From Thalassia testudinum (Eukaryota; Streptophyta; Magnoliopsida; Alismatales; Hydrocharitaceae): 64,000 nt of DNA. How positions within the stretch are numbered: the first letter of the stretch is position 1; every line of letters starts with the position of its first letter. The DNA is taken from the NCBI GenBank assembly GCA_037157565.1, contig JAZHRO010000039.1, forward strand, positions 40,238,001 through 40,302,000, written 5' to 3'. Both the position numbers and the translations under genes were made by a program. Positions 33,196 to 44,416 of the stretch are shown piece by piece. The notes below the pieces were generated by a model. That model was not told where the DNA came from. It worked only from the letters and a program-made list of their open reading frames with translations, and did no database searches.

Positions 33196-33200
33196 TACAT
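33196..33200. repeat. Target-site duplication TACAT, right of LTR G
   Basis: Follows the terminal ...TTAACA of G; exact match to 25987-25991. Confidence 0.8.
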
Positions 33201-34674
33201 CACATATTTTATCACCGTCAATGGAATTCAAACTTACATCTTCCTTTCAACGCTAGGTGTCACTTTCTCCTGCTTATAATAACCTTTGACTTTGCATCGA
33301 ATTCATAAAGGTGATATTTTCTTATTGTCATGTAACCACTAATTTTAGTTGTTTCTACCTCAAATTTCTGGGGTTGATATTTTCCATACTCCCATGTCCA
33401 CCTTGACAACCATATTCAAGAACAGGACCAATAACGAGAAGGGTTGTGAAAGAGGCATCGGCCCCACCACCAACCACGAAGCTCCATGGTTGCATATCAA
33501 AGTGTGACAATGGTGAAGCTTTTGTGTATGAACGTGTACTAGATTAGGGGAAATACAACGGCATATTTAATAGTGGCTCTATCATTGGAATTTACTTCCA
33601 TTCCCTTTTTATCCCAAAATAAGTGATGGTAGAATGCCATCTGTAATTTATCTTAACATCGCTACATACTCCTACTCTAAACAACAACTCTCTTCTTATT
33701 ATCTTACTTTGTCTAAATGCTTTCAAGTTGGTTATCTAAGCAGAAATTAAATATGAATCGAATATGTTGTAAAAGACGCGTCTACTTTTCTCCTGATATG
33801 CAATGTCTGGTTTTCTGGTTGATTTTGTAATGTGCAGTACTAAAGATAAAAAAATAGGGAATGCATAAAGTGGTTTTCAATTGGATTTTTTTTTAATTTT
33901 CGATTATACTATTCAATTATTTCTTTTTTCTAACATTCATCTCTTGCAGCATATTTCAGTTGGCCTTTTTTTTTTATTTTCAATTGATATATATTAAATT
34001 TTCACTAAATAAAAATTAAAATATATTGCTGAATTCGTTGAATTACATTTTACAGTGGCAAATAAAATTCTTTAGAAACAAAGAATTTTAGATATCTTAT
34101 AATTCGAGGAATAGCCAAGGATAAAGGTCCATCGATGCATATATTGCTGATCAGGTACATAGGTTAATCAATTGAATTAATTACATGTCTTGTACTTGCA
34201 AGTAAGTTGATTAAGAATCTGGAACATTTTCCTCCAAACAAGTTCTATAAGTTCTGTTTGTTATAATAATTCAATGTAACATTCGCATTATTCAATCAAA
34301 ATTTACTATAAACCATGTCAGTTTCATATCTCCTATATGATTGTTGCTATAAGTATATTCACTTCACCTAACATGTAAGCATTAGTCAATCTCTTCTAAT
34401 TTTGGAAAGTAACAACGTATTGAAACTACATTACCGTCGCTTCTTTTGAAAAAAGGAACGGATCAGTATCCTACATCAACGAAATTGGCTTTCCATTCTT
34501 TAATTAAGAAATCATAGTTAAACACTTATAAATCCTCTACCAACACTACAACAAAGTTGAGATCAGGTGAAGTAAGATTATATCTAAGCTTATGCTTCCA
34601 TTCAGGGACAAAATTGAAGCTGACACCCATAAGGGGTCATTTTCAATGCCCTTTTCTAACTTTAGTTTAGTCAA
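33201..34674. other. AT-rich intergenic stretch, no gene seen
   Basis: No convincing frame, repeat or RNA gene. A short open piece at about 33430-33545 (plus strand) has no recognisable product. Confidence 0.5.
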
Positions 34675-34679
34675 GAACC
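34675..34679. repeat. Target-site duplication GAACC, left of Copia element
   Basis: Matches AAACC at 43825-43829 in four of five bases (G/A transition). Confidence 0.7.
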
Positions 34680-35474
34680 TGTTAGATTTAAGAATCTAAT
34701 TGTATCAGTCGGAATGTAATTGTTATATGATGACAGGAAAATTTATGTTAAAATCAGTGAGATGTGAGAGACATTTTTAGTCTCATACAAGAAGTGAACA
34801 AACCTCTTGTTGGGTGTAAAAGATTTCTTCCTCCCATAGCATATGTAGCAAAGAGAGAGAGTTGGGCTGGCGACCACACACACATGCGCGCGCACCCCGC
34901 TCCACCCTAGCCCTAACTCTAGCAGCATCTCAGGCTCAGGCTTAGGTGAGAATCAATTTGAAACTTTGAACTTAAACTCCTGTCACTACTGATTTTTAAT
35001 CTCACGATTTTGACCTAAATTGGTCGATCAAATAGTGAAATTGGTCGACCAATTGTTTTGGTCGATTAATGAATTTAGTTTGGTAAATCAATTGAATTAA
35101 TCGACCAAATAGTAAGTTTGATCAATCAATTGTCTTTGCTGATCAATTGCCATGTTTCCATAAAATGAGCAAAAATCTAATGGGTGGTGGATCTTCGTAT
35201 CTTGGGAGGAGTTTGTCAAACCCCGGCGCACCGGTATTGTGGGGGACGATGCCTTCTTTAAAGGAAGTCCTTAACGGGCATTTCGATCGGATTAAAATCT
35301 AGCCCCTTCTCATTTTGTTTATTTGTGATATTACATGCTATTTGTTCTCTATTTTATTCTAGATTTTGCCAAATAATGTTTGCCTTACTTGATTTAATAT
35401 TTTTGATATATGCGAAAATGTTAAAAATGTATATATTTTTATTTATTTATTTCCTATATCTGTTTATCTCAACA
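34680..35474 (+). repeat. 5' LTR of Copia element, promoter region deleted
   Basis: TGTTAGATTT to TTATCTCAACA. Compared with the right LTR it lacks about 345 bp, equivalent to about 43200-43545. That stretch includes the TATA box CTCTATATAAAGG and the following leader. The upstream TTGGTCGACCAA-like array (35010-35150) is kept. Confidence 0.85.
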
Positions 35475-36301
35475 ATCTTAGATAATGTACCGCTTATATC
35501 TAAAATATTTGAGTTGTCAGAAAAGACTTTCAAATCACGTGTAGATTTATTTGGTATGCCAAAGAAATTTGGTGGGCAAAATTTCAAACGTTGGCAACAA
35601 CGCATGAGAATTTGGTTGACTGCCATTGGTTTGATCTCGGCGTTGGAAATCGATTGCCCGATTTTGGATAAGGAAAAACCCACTCTTGAAGGCCAAAAGG
35701 CAATTGATGTGTGGAATGAGAGCAACAGTATTTGTCATGATTGCATCTTATTAGCATTGTCCAATGTGTTATTTGATGTATACAACACATCCACGTCCAC
35801 TACGAAGGGGCTTTGGGAGGAGTTGGACAAGAAGTATAATACTGATGACCTTAGTATTGAAAATACTCTGTCACAAAATTCCTTAAAATCCAAATGGCTA
35901 AGGGTAAATCTATATCAAAGCAGGCACACGGATTTTTGTTTTACTCCATGACTTAGCAAAGGCTGAAATGAAGTTTCTTGAGAAGTTTCAAGTTATGCCT
36001 ATCATTAAGAAATTCCCTAAATCTTGGAAAGACTTCGGGATGACTCTCAAATATAAGAAGGCAAAGATTTCTCTAGATGATTTGATGATAGCCATTGCTA
36101 TTGAGGAAGAGCTTTCAAAACAGAAACCTGTAATGCCTGTGGAGTCTAAGATAAACGTCATGACATCTACGGGCAAGGAGAATAAAAATAAAAACAATAA
36201 AAACAAAATGAACGTCAAACCCAAGATTCAGAAGAAATTCAAAAACAAGCCATGCTAGCACTGTAGGCAGGTTGGGCATTGGAAGAAAGATTATCCTTCT
36301 A
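35475..36301 (+). pseudogene. Copia gag with broken zinc knuckle
   Basis: Frame 3 from an ATG at 35556 reads a UBN2-type Copia gag: FGGQNFKRWQQRMRIWL and LWEELDKKYNTDDLS. It continues after a shift in frame 1 from 35968 (FPKSWKDFGMTLKYKK, DDLMIAIAIEEELSKQ), followed by a Lys/Asn-rich stretch and a CCHC knuckle. The knuckle reads C (36253-36255), stop, HC, RQVGH, WKKDY. A stop lies between the first two cysteines and the last cysteine is tyrosine. Gag would form the virus-like particle and bind the RNA genome. The frame breaks once near 35.95 kb. Confidence 0.82.
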
Positions 36302-36335
36302 ATAAAGCTTAGCAGAAGACCACAGATGGAAATCC

Positions 36336-36340
36336 TCAGG
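36336..36340. repeat. Target-site duplication TCAGG, left of X2
   Basis: Exact match to 39035-39039. Confidence 0.88.
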
Positions 36341-39034
36341 TGTAACGACCCGATTCCCGAATCCCTACGAGACACGAGAATCGGACCGACTCGACTAATC
36401 CTAAGACCTAGTCGTCCAACGAGGAAGTAACCAAAAGAGCAGTAAAATAAACCACATTCAGCATGAATATAACTAGCAGTAACAAAATACAGCAGTAAGA
36501 AAAGGAAATACTACAGTATACACCACCACAACAGAAGGGAAATCAATATGTACATAACATAAAGTTTCGACAAAGAAAGTACAGGGAGTAACAAAGAAAA
36601 CTACTCACTACAGTGGAAGAAAAGTACAAAAAGTACTACAGGTAACTCTACTGGACCCTACTAGGTCCAGCGTCCTCTGCAGCCGCTGACCCTGGCTACT
36701 CAACACCTGGTCCTGAAAAGTAACGAGTGTAACACGTCAGCGAAACGCTGAATAGAGTGGCAACTAAAAGCTAAAGAAGCAGAAGAGTGCACAGTAGCTG
36801 TTATATTTTTTACCTTCGTTATTTACGTCTTTCTATTTATTCACTATTGATTTATTTCTCAGATCCTTCTCTTGATCTCAAATGTTCTTCGTGGGAACGA
36901 TCTTGATTGCAGTCTTTTCCGAAAAGTAGAAGTAACACGTGGTGCTCCCCTGGCCGGAAGAGTCCCCCGTGGTGGTCCTACCCTTAGTCAACCACCCCAA
37001 GGTCACTGACAGACGTAACGGTGACTACGGCATGAGCGATAAGCGCACGGGTAGATAACCCGCACTGGCACGCGGTCAGTCGTTTCCGTTAACGGATGCG
37101 CCCAAAGCACAACACGGAACCAGTATAGGGCAGAGCCCTCTCAGTAACAGGGGTCCAACCCCTCCACAGTCCGCGCACCCTCGCCTGACTACCCTGGTTT
37201 GCCCAGTGGGCCTAACAAGTCGGTGTAGGAGGCTAGCAGAACCTCGGGAGCCGTGGGGTTGCTAGTGCTCTCCTTACACTAGCAGCTCTCTTCGGTACTA
37301 TGTATGCGAGGGCCAGCAAGTCGGTGTATAGTGGCCAAACCCACCCCGGTCTCAACCTGAGGGCGGCAAGCTCCCCTCTACACTAAGAGGTAATGTGCGC
37401 TCTCTCTAGTACCACGTACCCGAGAAATAACACACTTCCCCATTTCACTTTCTCAGTTCCATTCTATTCTCTTTCCAGGAGTTCTACTCCTAATTCCCCA
37501 TAGGGTTCATGTTCTTTTTGGTTTGGCCATTTTAGGTTTCACCGTTCCAGTTTTACGTTCATACAACTCATGTTCTCCATCATATTCTTCATTCATAACA
37601 TGCAACTGTTAAATCAATTTACAGGCAGTTATTATTTCCTTTCCACTTTTCCAAGACTGCAATATTTATATGTTCCACTAGTTTTTCAGTCCTAGGATTC
37701 ATGCCGTACTCTAGGATCTATCAGTCAGTCTAGTTTTCTAGTCCTATGATTCATGCAATACCCTACGATCTATCATTCAATCTAGTTTCTCAGTCCTAAG
37801 GTTCATGCAATGCCCTAGACTCTATTAATTGTTCCACAATTGCAACAAATTTTGTTAAGTAAATTAAAAAGCCACTCTACCAGCGAAAACGGGAGTACTG
37901 GGGGCGTGGTCGACAATCCCACGTGCCTCCGCAACCCCCAAGACTGCAATTGTACGGGGTCCTAACACAAGGATCAAACACAAGGCGTTTCTCAGAATGG
38001 TATACAATTACTGTAAACGGGTAGAGGATTTTATTCTGGAAAGAACGCAACTCGAAACGCGGAAAACGGACTCCAAACGAGTCGAAAATGACGAAACTGT
38101 CCAAAATCAGACGTCTGGAACCTCTTCCAGACGTCTTAAAAGGTGGGTCAGGTCATACCTTAGTTCTGTGTAGTCCTTCAGACGTCCAGAAGCCCGCTGG
38201 GATGTCTGGCTTGGTTTCCAAACGTCCGATTGTCTCCCCGGACATCTGGAGGTTCTCTCCGTCGTCTGGCATTGCGAGCAGACGTCTGATTTACGTGGGA
38301 TGGCGAGCCCTCGCGCCCTCCCGAGCAGAACCTGCGCACACACACCTGCTCTTAGCACGACGAAACGCAGGCGAAGTCGCGGCGGACGGCTGCATGGCCA
38401 TACACGCGGAAAAGGGGGAAGATAGAAATATCTTACCTATCAGACGTCTGAACAGTCCTCCAGACGTCTTCAGCGTCGTCTGGTCGTAACTCCAGATGCC
38501 TGATTCTGGAAAATTTTCCAGAACCAGGGCCCGATTCGCTCTTCGCCGGCGATGCACGGCCGCGTCGCGCCCCGTCTGCCTACTGCCCAAGCTGCAGCAG
38601 CCCCTCCGCGACACCCCACGCCCGCCGCTCCCCCACCAGCCGACTCTAGCTACCCCGGCAAACTCGGACCCTCGCCGTCGAGCTTCTTCCTTCCGCTCGC
38701 AACCCTCCTTCCTGCACGCTCGCCGCGGCCGCTGCTGCCGCCTCTCACTCGCTCGCTCGCACTCTCGCACTGGCAGGGAGAAGGAGAAGAGGAAGGCGGA
38801 GGAGATGAGGGTGAGGGAGAGTGCGAGGGTGTCCTATAAGGCCGAGTGGGGAGAGAGAGAAGAGAGCGGCGCGCCTGCAGGAAGAGAGAGAGGAAAAGAG
38901 GAACGAAAGCGGCAGGTGCAGTCTGCGCGCGCACGCGCGCAGACGCAACCCCGTACGCCGAAAAAATTTATTACCAGACGTCTGGGCCACTTCCCAGACG
39001 TCTTAAAAACTCGTCTAATGCCACGATCGTAACA
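36341..39034 (-). mobile_element. Solo LTR X2 inside the Copia element
   Basis: 2694 bp, TGTAACGACCC to CGATCGTAACA, with perfect TSD TCAGG. It is the reverse complement of the X3/X1 type: the GAATCGGACC, AACCAC and GGCCAGC blocks appear in inverted order. Removing it with one TSD joins GNPQ to VNVITEEAEP, restoring the gag-protease region of the Copia element. It contains eight intact GACGTC sites (38110, 38130, 38181, 38281, 38443, 38463, 38977, 38997). GC-rich frames at 38088-39064 on both strands are not called. Confidence 0.9.
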
Positions 39035-39039
39035 TCAGG
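39035..39039. repeat. Target-site duplication TCAGG, right of X2
   Basis: Exact match to 36336-36340. Confidence 0.88.
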
Positions 39040-39284
39040 TGAATGTAATCACCGAGGAAGCTGAGCCTAGTGATGGGTATGTCTCAATAAAACTCAAACT
39101 CTATATTACTCACGATCTTACTGAATGGCTCATGGATACTGGAGCCAATGTACATATTTATACTGATAGATCGTTCTTTTCTTCCTATCAGGCCTGTAGT
39201 GGTGGGACTGTGAAGATGGGGAATGACTTTGTAGCCAAGGTGCTGGGATTTGGACACATGAACTTGAGGTTTTTCTCGAGGTGA
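39039..39284 (+). pseudogene. Copia protease
   Basis: Frame 3 reads EWLMDTGANVHI with the catalytic aspartate at 39135-39137 in the DTGA motif. GTVKMGNDFVAKVLGFG, the flap-like region, follows. The frame ends at 39284 in a stop, and the following pre-integrase segment is degenerate. It would cut the gag-pol polyprotein. The catalytic triad itself looks undamaged, but the flanking frame is broken. Confidence 0.8.
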
Positions 39285-39539
39285 GTTTGGATACTACACA
39301 GGGTGTTGCACGTTCTTTCTGTGAAAAAGAATGTTCTCCCTGATTCCTTGTTAGTTAGAGAGGATTTGAGTTAAACTTTAAATGAAATAAAGTTGTTATG
39401 TTGAGACATAGAATATTTTATGAAAATGAGTATTTGGCAGATTTTGATCTATTCTTTAGAGTACGATGTGATGTGGATATACCATCTAGAATTGCTCCAA
39501 ATAATGTTAGTTTTCATTAGATTCAATTTGTTTGTAGTA

Positions 39540-40285
39540 ATATTGAATCTTGTGATACATGTAATGGTAAATTGGGTCATGCAAATTTCAATTCTTTAAA
39601 AAGAATGATGAAATTAAATATGATTCCTGAACACACCATAGATAAAACTAAGAAATGTAAAATATGTGTGCAGGTTAAACAAACTAAAAAGCCTTTTTAC
39701 TCTGTTACTAGAGATATTGAGGTTCTAGATTTAGTGCACACGGATATCTACGAGTTTAACGGTGTGTTGACTAATGACAATGAAAAGTATTTTATTACCT
39801 TTATAGATAATAGTAGCAGATACTGCTATATGTATTTGCTCAAATCTAAGGATGAGGTATTAAGTAAACTCCTTATCTTCAAGAAAGAAGCAGAAACACA
39901 AACTGAAAAAACTCTTAAGAGACTGAAGTCAGATAGAGGAAAGGAATATACGTCCAACTTATTTGATGAACAGTGTCAAGCTTTTGGTATAGTTCATGAG
40001 ATTACAGCCCCATATTACCCTCAATCTAATTGGATAGTAGAGCGAAAGAATATGACTTTAACTGACATGGTCAATGCTCTCTTGCAAAGTTCAAGCTTAC
40101 CTACTTACATGTGGGGGGAAGCTTTGAATACAACAGGTCATGTTCTGAATAGAGTTACCCTCAAGCATAAGGAAAGTAGTCAATTTGAGATTTGGAGAAA
40201 TAGGAAACCAAGTTTGAAATACAGTGTGGGGCTGCCTTGCAAAAGTGGTTGTCCTAGAACACAAGAGGAAGAAGCTTGGACTTAA
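39540..40285 (+). pseudogene. Copia integrase with intact DDE triad
   Basis: Frame 2 starts in the pre-integrase zinc segment (LGHANFNSLKRMM, then KCKIC). It runs through the rve core: DLVHTDIYEF (D, 39743-39745), LKSDRGKEY (D, 39932-39934), WIVERKN (E, 40040-40042). The 35 residues between second D and E match the family. WGEALNTTGHVLNRV follows. The frame ends at 40285, before the C-terminal region resumes in another frame. It is the best-preserved catalytic domain of the window. Confidence 0.88.
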
Positions 40286-40343
40286 GACAGTTGACGCGAT
40301 CTTTTTGGGTTAGGTTTATAATATCTATGCTTATAGATTCGTA

Positions 40344-41731
40344 ATGCTACATTTTTTTGAGGATGTCTTCCCGAAGAAGAACGGATTATCTCAAAATATG
40401 ACTTCAGATGATCTAGCCACCACATCTTGTTCTATTCCTAGTCAAATGGAAAGGATGTCTAATGTGGGGGCTATCTCTTCTCGTTCTGAACCCAATCAAG
40501 TAAAAGAGTTTGAACCTAGGAGAAGTAAAAGATCAAGAATTGCCAAGGATTTGGGAAGTGATTTTATTACTTACCTAATCGAGGGCGATCCCCCTACTTA
40601 TCGTGATGCTATGGCTTCTTCTAAAGCTAAGCATTGGAAAGATGCCATTAAGAATGAGATGGACTCCATCATCTCCAATGGCACTTTGGAGTTGGTTGAT
40701 TTACCTCCAAGGTGTTTTACCATTGGGTGCAAATGGTGTTTAAGAGAAAACTCAAGCCTGACAGATTTATTGAAAAGTATAAAGCTAGACTTATTGCCAA
40801 GGGATTCAAGTAAATGTACGGAATAGATTACTTCAATACCTATTCTCTAGTAACTAAGATAACTACTATCCGGATGCTTATTGCATTGGCTTCTATTTAT
40901 GATCTTACTTTCTACCAAATGGATGTGAAGATCGCCTTTCTTTATGGCAATCTTGAGGAGGAGATCAATATGGACCAACCTGAGAGATTTGTAGCTCTTA
41001 GGAACGAGAAAAAGGTTTGTAAGCTTGTTAAATCTCTTTATGGTTTGAAACAAGCACCCAAACAATAGCATGAAAAGTTTGATAACACTATACAATCTTT
41101 TGGCTTTGTAGATCACAAATCTGACAGCTGTGTCTGCTTTATGATTAAGGGCGAAATGTGTATTGTCCTATACCTATATATAGATGATATATTATTGTTT
41201 GGATCAAACATTAGAATTGTGAATGAAACTAAGTTGTTCTTGAGTAGTAAGTTTGAGATGGAGGATATGGGTGTTGCAAACGTGATCCTAAGCCTCAAAT
41301 TGATTCGGTCAATAGAAAGGATAGCTATTTCTCAATCTCATTATGATGAGAAGGTTCTTGAGAAATTTGACTATGAAGATTACAAGGCTGTAAGCACTCT
41401 TTTTGATTCATCAAAAACTCTCAATAAGAACAAAATTGGAATGCCTATTTTACAACTAAGATATTCACAGATTAGAGGAAGTTTGATGTATGTGGTTAAC
41501 TGTACCAGACTAGATATTTCTTTTTTAGTATCTAACTTGAGTAGATACACAAATTGTTCTAACCATACTCATTGGGATGCCTTAGATCAAGTACTTAGGT
41601 ACTCAAAGGGAACTGTTTCCCGTAATTTGCATTATGGTAAATATCATTCAATTTTGAAAGAATATAGTGATGTAAGTTGGATCGGTCAAATGGAGGATTC
41701 CAGAAATAACGGTGTTGCAGGATGTCTTTAG
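40344..41731 (+). pseudogene. Copia reverse transcriptase (RVT_2), YIDD kept
   Basis: Frame 3 (40344-40826) gives the linker and RT start: EPRRSKRSR, TYRDAMASSKAKHWKDAIKN and GCKWC. The frame then shifts to frame 2: MYGIDYFNTYSLVTKITTIR, FYQMDVKIAFLYGNLEEEI, KSLYGLKQAPKQ, then a stop. The catalytic LYIDDILLFGS follows, with YIDD at 41177-41188. ISQSHYDEKVLEKF and LMYVVNCTRLDISF complete the domain. Metal-binding residues are intact, but one frameshift and a stop inactivate the gene. RT would copy the element RNA into cDNA. Confidence 0.9.
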
Positions 41732-42165
41732 CCTTGGAGGTGGTACAGTCTCCTCGCAGTCTACAAAGCAGACCATTTTAGCCCTGTCTACCTTTGAGGC
41801 TGAGCTATCTGTTTTGGACACCATTGTAATTGAGGCTGAATGGCTAAAGGGACTTCTTACAGAAATCCCTATGGTAGGTAAGCCAACTCCTACGATATCT
41901 TTGCATTATGATAGCAAGACTGCTATAGCATAGATTAAGAATTCAAAGTTTAGTCGGAAAATAAGGAGACATATTCAAATCAGACTCAAGTCTGTAAGGG
42001 ATTTAGTGTCTCAAGAAGTGATTGCTATGGAATTTATAGGATCCGAAGATAACACAGCAAATCCGTTTACTAAAGGACTTGATAAATCTTTAGTCCTTAA
42101 GTCTAGGCTTGGGATGGAACTGAGACCCATTGGGAGTTCATCGGCAGCCGCAACCCAACCTAATT
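41712..42165 (+). pseudogene. Copia RNase H
   Basis: Frame 3 (entered by a frameshift near 41730) reads SLGGGTVSSQSTKQTILALSTFEAELSVLD, then EAEWLKGLL and LHYDSKTAIA, stop (41932). After the stop the same homology goes on: KIRRHIQIRLKSVRDLV, then NTANPFTKGL. These are the standard Copia RNase H blocks, closing pol. The glutamate in EAEL and the aspartate in HYDSK are present. Confidence 0.83.
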
Positions 42166-42684
42166 GAGTGGAGATCTCACAAAGTAGGTTCAATGTGGTA
42201 AAAATAAGTTGTATGGGGAATGGGTAGCACTCATTGTTAGTTGTTTTTGCATCTATGTCCAATCCCTAGAAGCCTGAGTGCCTTAAGCTATAAATTTAGG
42301 AGAAGCAGAGGTTTTGAATGTGTTCAAGCCTTTATGGCAGGATATAAGTAGTGCATCCTTAGAGAATGCCACCTATGTGAGTGTTACTGTAGGCCACAGG
42401 TAAGGTAATAGGGTCTTTCCCGATTATACTGATGAAACAGGATAGGGTGCATGGCCCTTAAGAGCACCAACTCTGAAGATTATCACGAAGAACTTCGTTC
42501 TGTTGTCACCACTATACACCCCACATTAAAGGTCTAGAGTTTAAGACTAGTTTCACTTTATTCCTGTGGTGGTGAAGGTGAATGACTCAGGTAAGGGTTC
42601 AAACCGGAAAATAGCTTTACTGAAAGTAGAGTATAGTAGCGGAGGAATTTATTGTTGAATTCCAATGATGAATTTGTGGGAGAA
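42166..42684 (+). other. Copia 3' UTR
   Basis: No coding signal. It ends in the polypurine tract GTGGGAGAA directly before the right LTR. Confidence 0.7.
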
Positions 42685-43824
42685 TGCTGGATTTGAGAGC
42701 TTAATTGCATTAATCGAGATGCAATTGTTATATGGTGACGTGGGAATTCATTTCAAAATCAGTGAGATCTGAGAGAGATTTTTAGTCCCATACCGGAAGT
42801 GGACAAACCTCTTGTAAAAGGCTTCTGCCTCCCATGGCTTATGTAGCATAGAGTGAGGAGTGGGACTGGGGACCACACACACATGAGAGTACGCCCTGCC
42901 CTGCCCCGACCCCGGTTCTTTCTCAGGCTAGGGTTCGGGTTTGGGTGAGAATTAATTTGGAACTTGGATCTTGGACTCCTTTTGCTACGGATTTTTAATC
43001 TCACGATTTTAACCTGAATTGATCGATCGAATAGTAAAATTGGTTAACCAATTATTTTGGCTGATCAATGAATTTAGTTTGGTCGATCAATTGGATTGGT
43101 CGACCAAATAGTGAAGTTTGATCGACCAATTGTTTTGGTTGATCAATGAACTTAATTAGTCGATCAATTGCCGTGTTTCCATAAATCAAAAATTTCCTTA
43201 AAAGTCTAATCATGGACTCTATATAAAGGCCACGAGGGGGCTCTCATTTGACACACGACAAGAGCACAAAAGCTCTCTCCACTCTCTCCCCCCTCTCTCG
43301 TTCTTGTCTGTCTTTCTTGGAGCGTTCATTCGATGTGAGATCGGTAGAAAAATCTCCAATCACTTTTGTCGATCTTGCACAAGGAGATTGGTAGATCCAC
43401 GAGAAGTTTTTGGTTGATCAAACCATTAAATTGGTAGATCAATTAGGAATTTGGTTGAAAACCAAATTACCTCGGCTTCATTCTCCTGAGGTGGTTTTCA
43501 AGGACGTCCAAGATTGGAGTGCGCCAAGTTTTGGAAATGGATTGTCGTGTCCTAGGTGGAGTTCGTCAGACCCCAACGTACCGATATTGTGGGGGGCGAT
43601 ACCTTTGCTAAGGGAAATCTTTAAAGGGTGCTTCGATCGGAGTAAAATCTAATCCCTTCTCGTTTCGTTTATTTGTGATATTGCATGTTATTTGCTCTTT
43701 ATTTTATTCTGAATCTTGCTAAATTATATTTGACTTACTTGATTTAATATTTTTGATATATGCGAAAATGTTGGAAATGTATATATTTTTATTTATTTAT
43801 TTTCTATATGCGTTTATTTCAACA
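42685..43824 (+). repeat. 3' LTR of Copia element, full length
   Basis: TGCTGGATTTG to TTTATTTCAACA, 1140 bp. U3 carries an array of TTGGTCGACCAA-like palindromes (43015-43165). A TATA box (TATATAAAGG near 43221) and a CT-rich leader follow. A second smaller cluster of GGTAGATCAATT-type motifs lies at 43390-43470. Confidence 0.88.
43015..43165. repeat. Array of TTGGTCGACCAA-type palindromes in Copia U3
   Basis: At least seven degenerate half or full palindromes around TCGA and TGATCA cores within 150 bp, just upstream of the TATA box. A sister array sits in the 5' LTR (35010-35150). Variants include GGTTAACCAATT, GGTCGATCAATT and ATCGACCAATT. Confidence 0.75.
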
Positions 43825-43829
43825 AAACC
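43825..43829. repeat. Target-site duplication AAACC, right of Copia element
   Basis: Pairs with GAACC at 34675-34679. Confidence 0.7.
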
Positions 43830-44194
43830 TTCTTCAATGAATTGTGTAATATTCATACAATATTCTTATCTTAACTCATAGTCAAAGTTTGCTCTAGGCA
43901 TGACACATTCTCATATACACCGTAAATCTCTCATCTAACCTAAGGGCATAAATGTCCAAAAACAAGTTTTCTACATAACTTTACCTTTGATTTGACCATA
44001 TAACTACCAATTTGCACAAACATCTCCTTACCAAACACCCCTACCCCACCAAATGCAGGATACCTCCAACTTATCTCTTGACATGATCCAATACTCTTCC
44101 AAACACCAAAACCCATTTATCCACTCACTTATCCCTCTATTCTTTCAACAACTAAATTTATCCCTCAAATTCTATCTTGTGATCCAAACAAAGC

Positions 44195-44416
44195 CTAGGG
44201 GTGCATCCTACAGAAGTAGAGTTTACGTAGCATCTCTGAAAAACCACTTAGGAAGAATTTCTGTGCATTAAGCAATGCCACTTGCCAATCCTCCTCGCAA
44301 GACTTCTCTAGCACTTCCTTTGCATCCAACAAACTCAGGTTCCCAACCAAGGATGACCCAAGAAAAGCTTCTACTGCCTTTAAGGGTGGAGACCATGAAG
44401 CTCTAAACTCTTCTGG
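44195..44416 (-). CDS. Possible terminal exon of an unidentified gene
   Basis: A minus-strand frame of about 73 codons without an internal ATG near its start reads EEFRASWSPPLKAVEAFLG, VGNLSLLDAKEVLEKSCEED, WQVALLNAQKFFLSGF, then a stop at 44195-44197. A CCAG acceptor-like site begins it at about 44412, so it could be a last exon. Composition looks like a soluble helical protein rather than a retroelement. I do not recognise the family and see no matching upstream exon. It could be a gene fragment captured between repeats. Confidence 0.35.
   Translation of the reverse strand, partial: PEEFRASWSPPLKAVEAFLGSSLVGNLSLLDAKEVLEKSCEEDWQVALLNAQKFFLSGFSEMLRKLYFCRMHP

Larger units (their letters stand above)
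34680..43824 (+). mobile_element. Ty1/Copia retrotransposon with both LTRs, interrupted by X2
   Basis: Plus-strand element with TG...CA LTRs of 795 bp (left) and 1140 bp (right), TSD RAACC, and domains in Copia order: gag, protease, integrase, reverse transcriptase, RNase H. Integrase before RT defines Copia. RT-region features such as EPRRSKRSR and KDAIKNEMDSI suggest a Tork-like clade, which is only a guess. The frame has stops and shifts, and a 2.69-kb solo LTR sits between gag and protease. The polypurine tract GTGGGAGAA lies just before the right LTR. I do not see a clear primer site after the left LTR. Confidence 0.88.

Noticed and set aside
38088..39064. Multiple overlapping frames in X2
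   Set aside because: All within a solo LTR with proven TSD; GC-rich leader of the LTR read in several frames.
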